From Wolfiporia cocos (Eukaryota > Basidiomycota > Agaricomycetes > Polyporales > Phaeolaceae), in NCBI GenBank assembly GCA_029448655.1, contig JACCLO010000001.1:3720001-3784000 (forward strand): a stretch of DNA of 64,000 bases, in the 5' to 3' direction. The notes beneath the pieces are model-generated. The model ran no database searches and was not told the origin of the DNA. It worked only from the letters and a program-made list of their open reading frames with translations. The translations under genes and the position numbers were made by a program. Positions within the stretch are counted from its first letter, which is position 1. Each line of letters begins with the position of its first letter. Positions 62,844 through 64,000 of the stretch are shown one piece after another.

Positions 62844-64000
62844 TGACCTGCCCACTTGTGCTCCCGTGTAATTTTAGTCCCGTACCCACTGTAAAGAGTG
62901 TATTCGAGTCAATGTATCATATTTTTGGCAACGATGCGCGCGACTTCGCTCGATCTTTCCGTGTCGAAGTAACACTCTGGGTATATGGGCAAAAAGTGCA
63001 GGCTCTGGCTTTAATCGACAGCGGTGCAACCATATCGGTCATATCACAACGATTGGTCGATAAACATAAGCTGGTCACCGACAAACTAGCGTTTCCTATT
63101 ACGGTTACAAACGCAGACGGAACAGAAAATGTCGCCAGCCACTTAACGCAATCAGTAAAAGCATTTATGCAACATGGCACACACAAGGAAAAAATAGGTC
63201 TGACGGTCATGCACCTAGAACCAGACCTAATCCTTGGCTATGACTGGTTACGTCTCCACAATCCTACCTTTGATTGGAGGAAAGGAGAAATGGAATATGC
63301 ACGCTGTACACACGACCAACCGTACGCCAGAAAAAAGGGTAACCGCCCTTCTGAGGAGGAAGCAGTTGAACTCCCAGAAAAGGAAATCATCGAAGTGAAT
63401 TCGATCTGGGACACTCCCGTGGACATATGAGGAGAGGAGGACCCCGAAAATCCTTTGATCGCTTGGGTGGCAACCCTTGATGACGAGGAAATGAACCTGC
63501 TGACACAGTTGGTAGCCGAGGTACTTGACAAAGACCTCGACGAAGCAGACGACCGTGAGGAAAACACACCACCGATTGACATTGAAAAATGGCGATCGTT
63601 AGTGCCCGAACAATACCAAGAGTATGGGCCAACGGTGTTCTCACAAAAGGCGTCAGAGAGGATGCCGGAACGGAAGCCCTGGGATCACGCCATAGTGCTT
63701 GAACCAGATGCGCAGCTTCCTCCCCCGGTAAAACCATACAAAATGTCTCCCCAAGAGCGTAACAGCTTGGATGAGTGGATAGACACCGAACTACGGAAGG
63801 GTTACATTCAACCGTCCGAAAGTCCAATGGCATCCCCGGTCTTCTTCGTCCACAAAAAGGACGGAGGACTGCGGATGGTTGTCAATTACAGGAGGCTAAA
63901 CGAAATAACCGTGAAAAATCGTTATCCGATACCCTGGATCGATGATCTAATTGATCAATTGTCCCATGCGACCATCTTCACCAAAATAGACCTTAGATGG
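62843..64000 (+). pseudogene. pol: Pol of family-D element (partial, one in-frame TGA)
   Basis: In the -1 frame relative to gag; its first ATG (62843) overlaps the gag stop in TGATG. Protease ALIDSGATISVIS at about residue 52, then LILGYDWL. TGA at 63428-63430 in the linker (PVDI-stop-GEEDPENP), where families A and C read through (PIDFLGLEE, PIDIIGEED). It then continues in frame to RT motifs SPVFFVHKKDGGLRMVV and FTKIDLRW at the window end, before YLDD. If TGA is not read through, RT could not be made from this copy. Confidence 0.87.

Larger units (their letters stand above)
58319..64000 (+). mobile_element. Family-D Ty3/Gypsy element (3' part outside window)
   Basis: 5' LTR from 58319, leader, ORF-A (59638), gag (60606) and the start of pol (62843), which leaves the window within RT. 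Gag has an extra N-terminal domain shared with the family-B accessory protein. One TGA in the pol linker. Confidence 0.9.

Overview
The window looks like a dense retrotransposon graveyard from a basidiomycete (probably agaricomycete) fungus. Nearly all recognisable coding sequence comes from Ty3/Gypsy-type LTR retrotransposons whose integrase is followed by a chromodomain. One fragment (45655-46542) resembles the C-terminal part of proteins tied to KDZ transposons, which are common in agaricomycetes. I see no convincing host gene, rRNA, tRNA or CRISPR array. The species cannot be named from the sequence alone.

Layout. (1) 1-8414, minus strand: 5' LTR, leader, accessory ORF ('ORF-A'), gag and most of pol of a family-A element that runs off the left edge. 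(2) 8415-12020: an apparently inverted block. It holds the N-terminal half of the gag of a second element (family B), its accessory ORF and its 5' LTR, plus the C-terminal half of a third gag (family G). (3) 12021-22048, plus strand: a full-length family-A element with intact ORF-A, gag and a 1409-residue Pol ending in a chromodomain and a dUTPase. (4) 22049-26973: the missing other halves of the family-B and family-G gag genes, with a solo LTR inside the 3' LTR of B. (5) 27000-32340: leader and LTR debris. (6) 32439-45058: family-L element, gag plus pol broken into five pieces by stacked solo LTRs, most with exact 5-bp target-site duplications (TSDs). (7) 45059-47964: KDZ-like fragment and LTR debris. 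(8) 47970-57292, minus strand: complete family-C element with TSD AGGGC, nearly identical LTRs and three in-frame stops. (9) 57744-58220: solo LTR. (10) 58319-64000: 5' part of a family-D element running off the right edge.

Main results. TSDs, LTR identity and two gag reading frames agree that 8415-12020 is inverted relative to its surroundings, either by recombination between the two family-A elements or by misassembly. Across families the elements share unusual parts: a pre-gag accessory protein; a C-terminal dUTPase after the chromodomain; a four-cysteine motif replacing the usual CCHC knuckle in three gags; pol in the -1 frame relative to gag with a conserved sequence over the gag stop; a copy of the 3' polypurine tract inside pol; a hairpin just downstream of the LTR TATA box whose stem changes but whose loop is kept; and a scattered set of hairpins with a GNNA tetraloop that always lies on the sense strand. 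The two hairpin families and ORF-A are the best candidates for undescribed biology.
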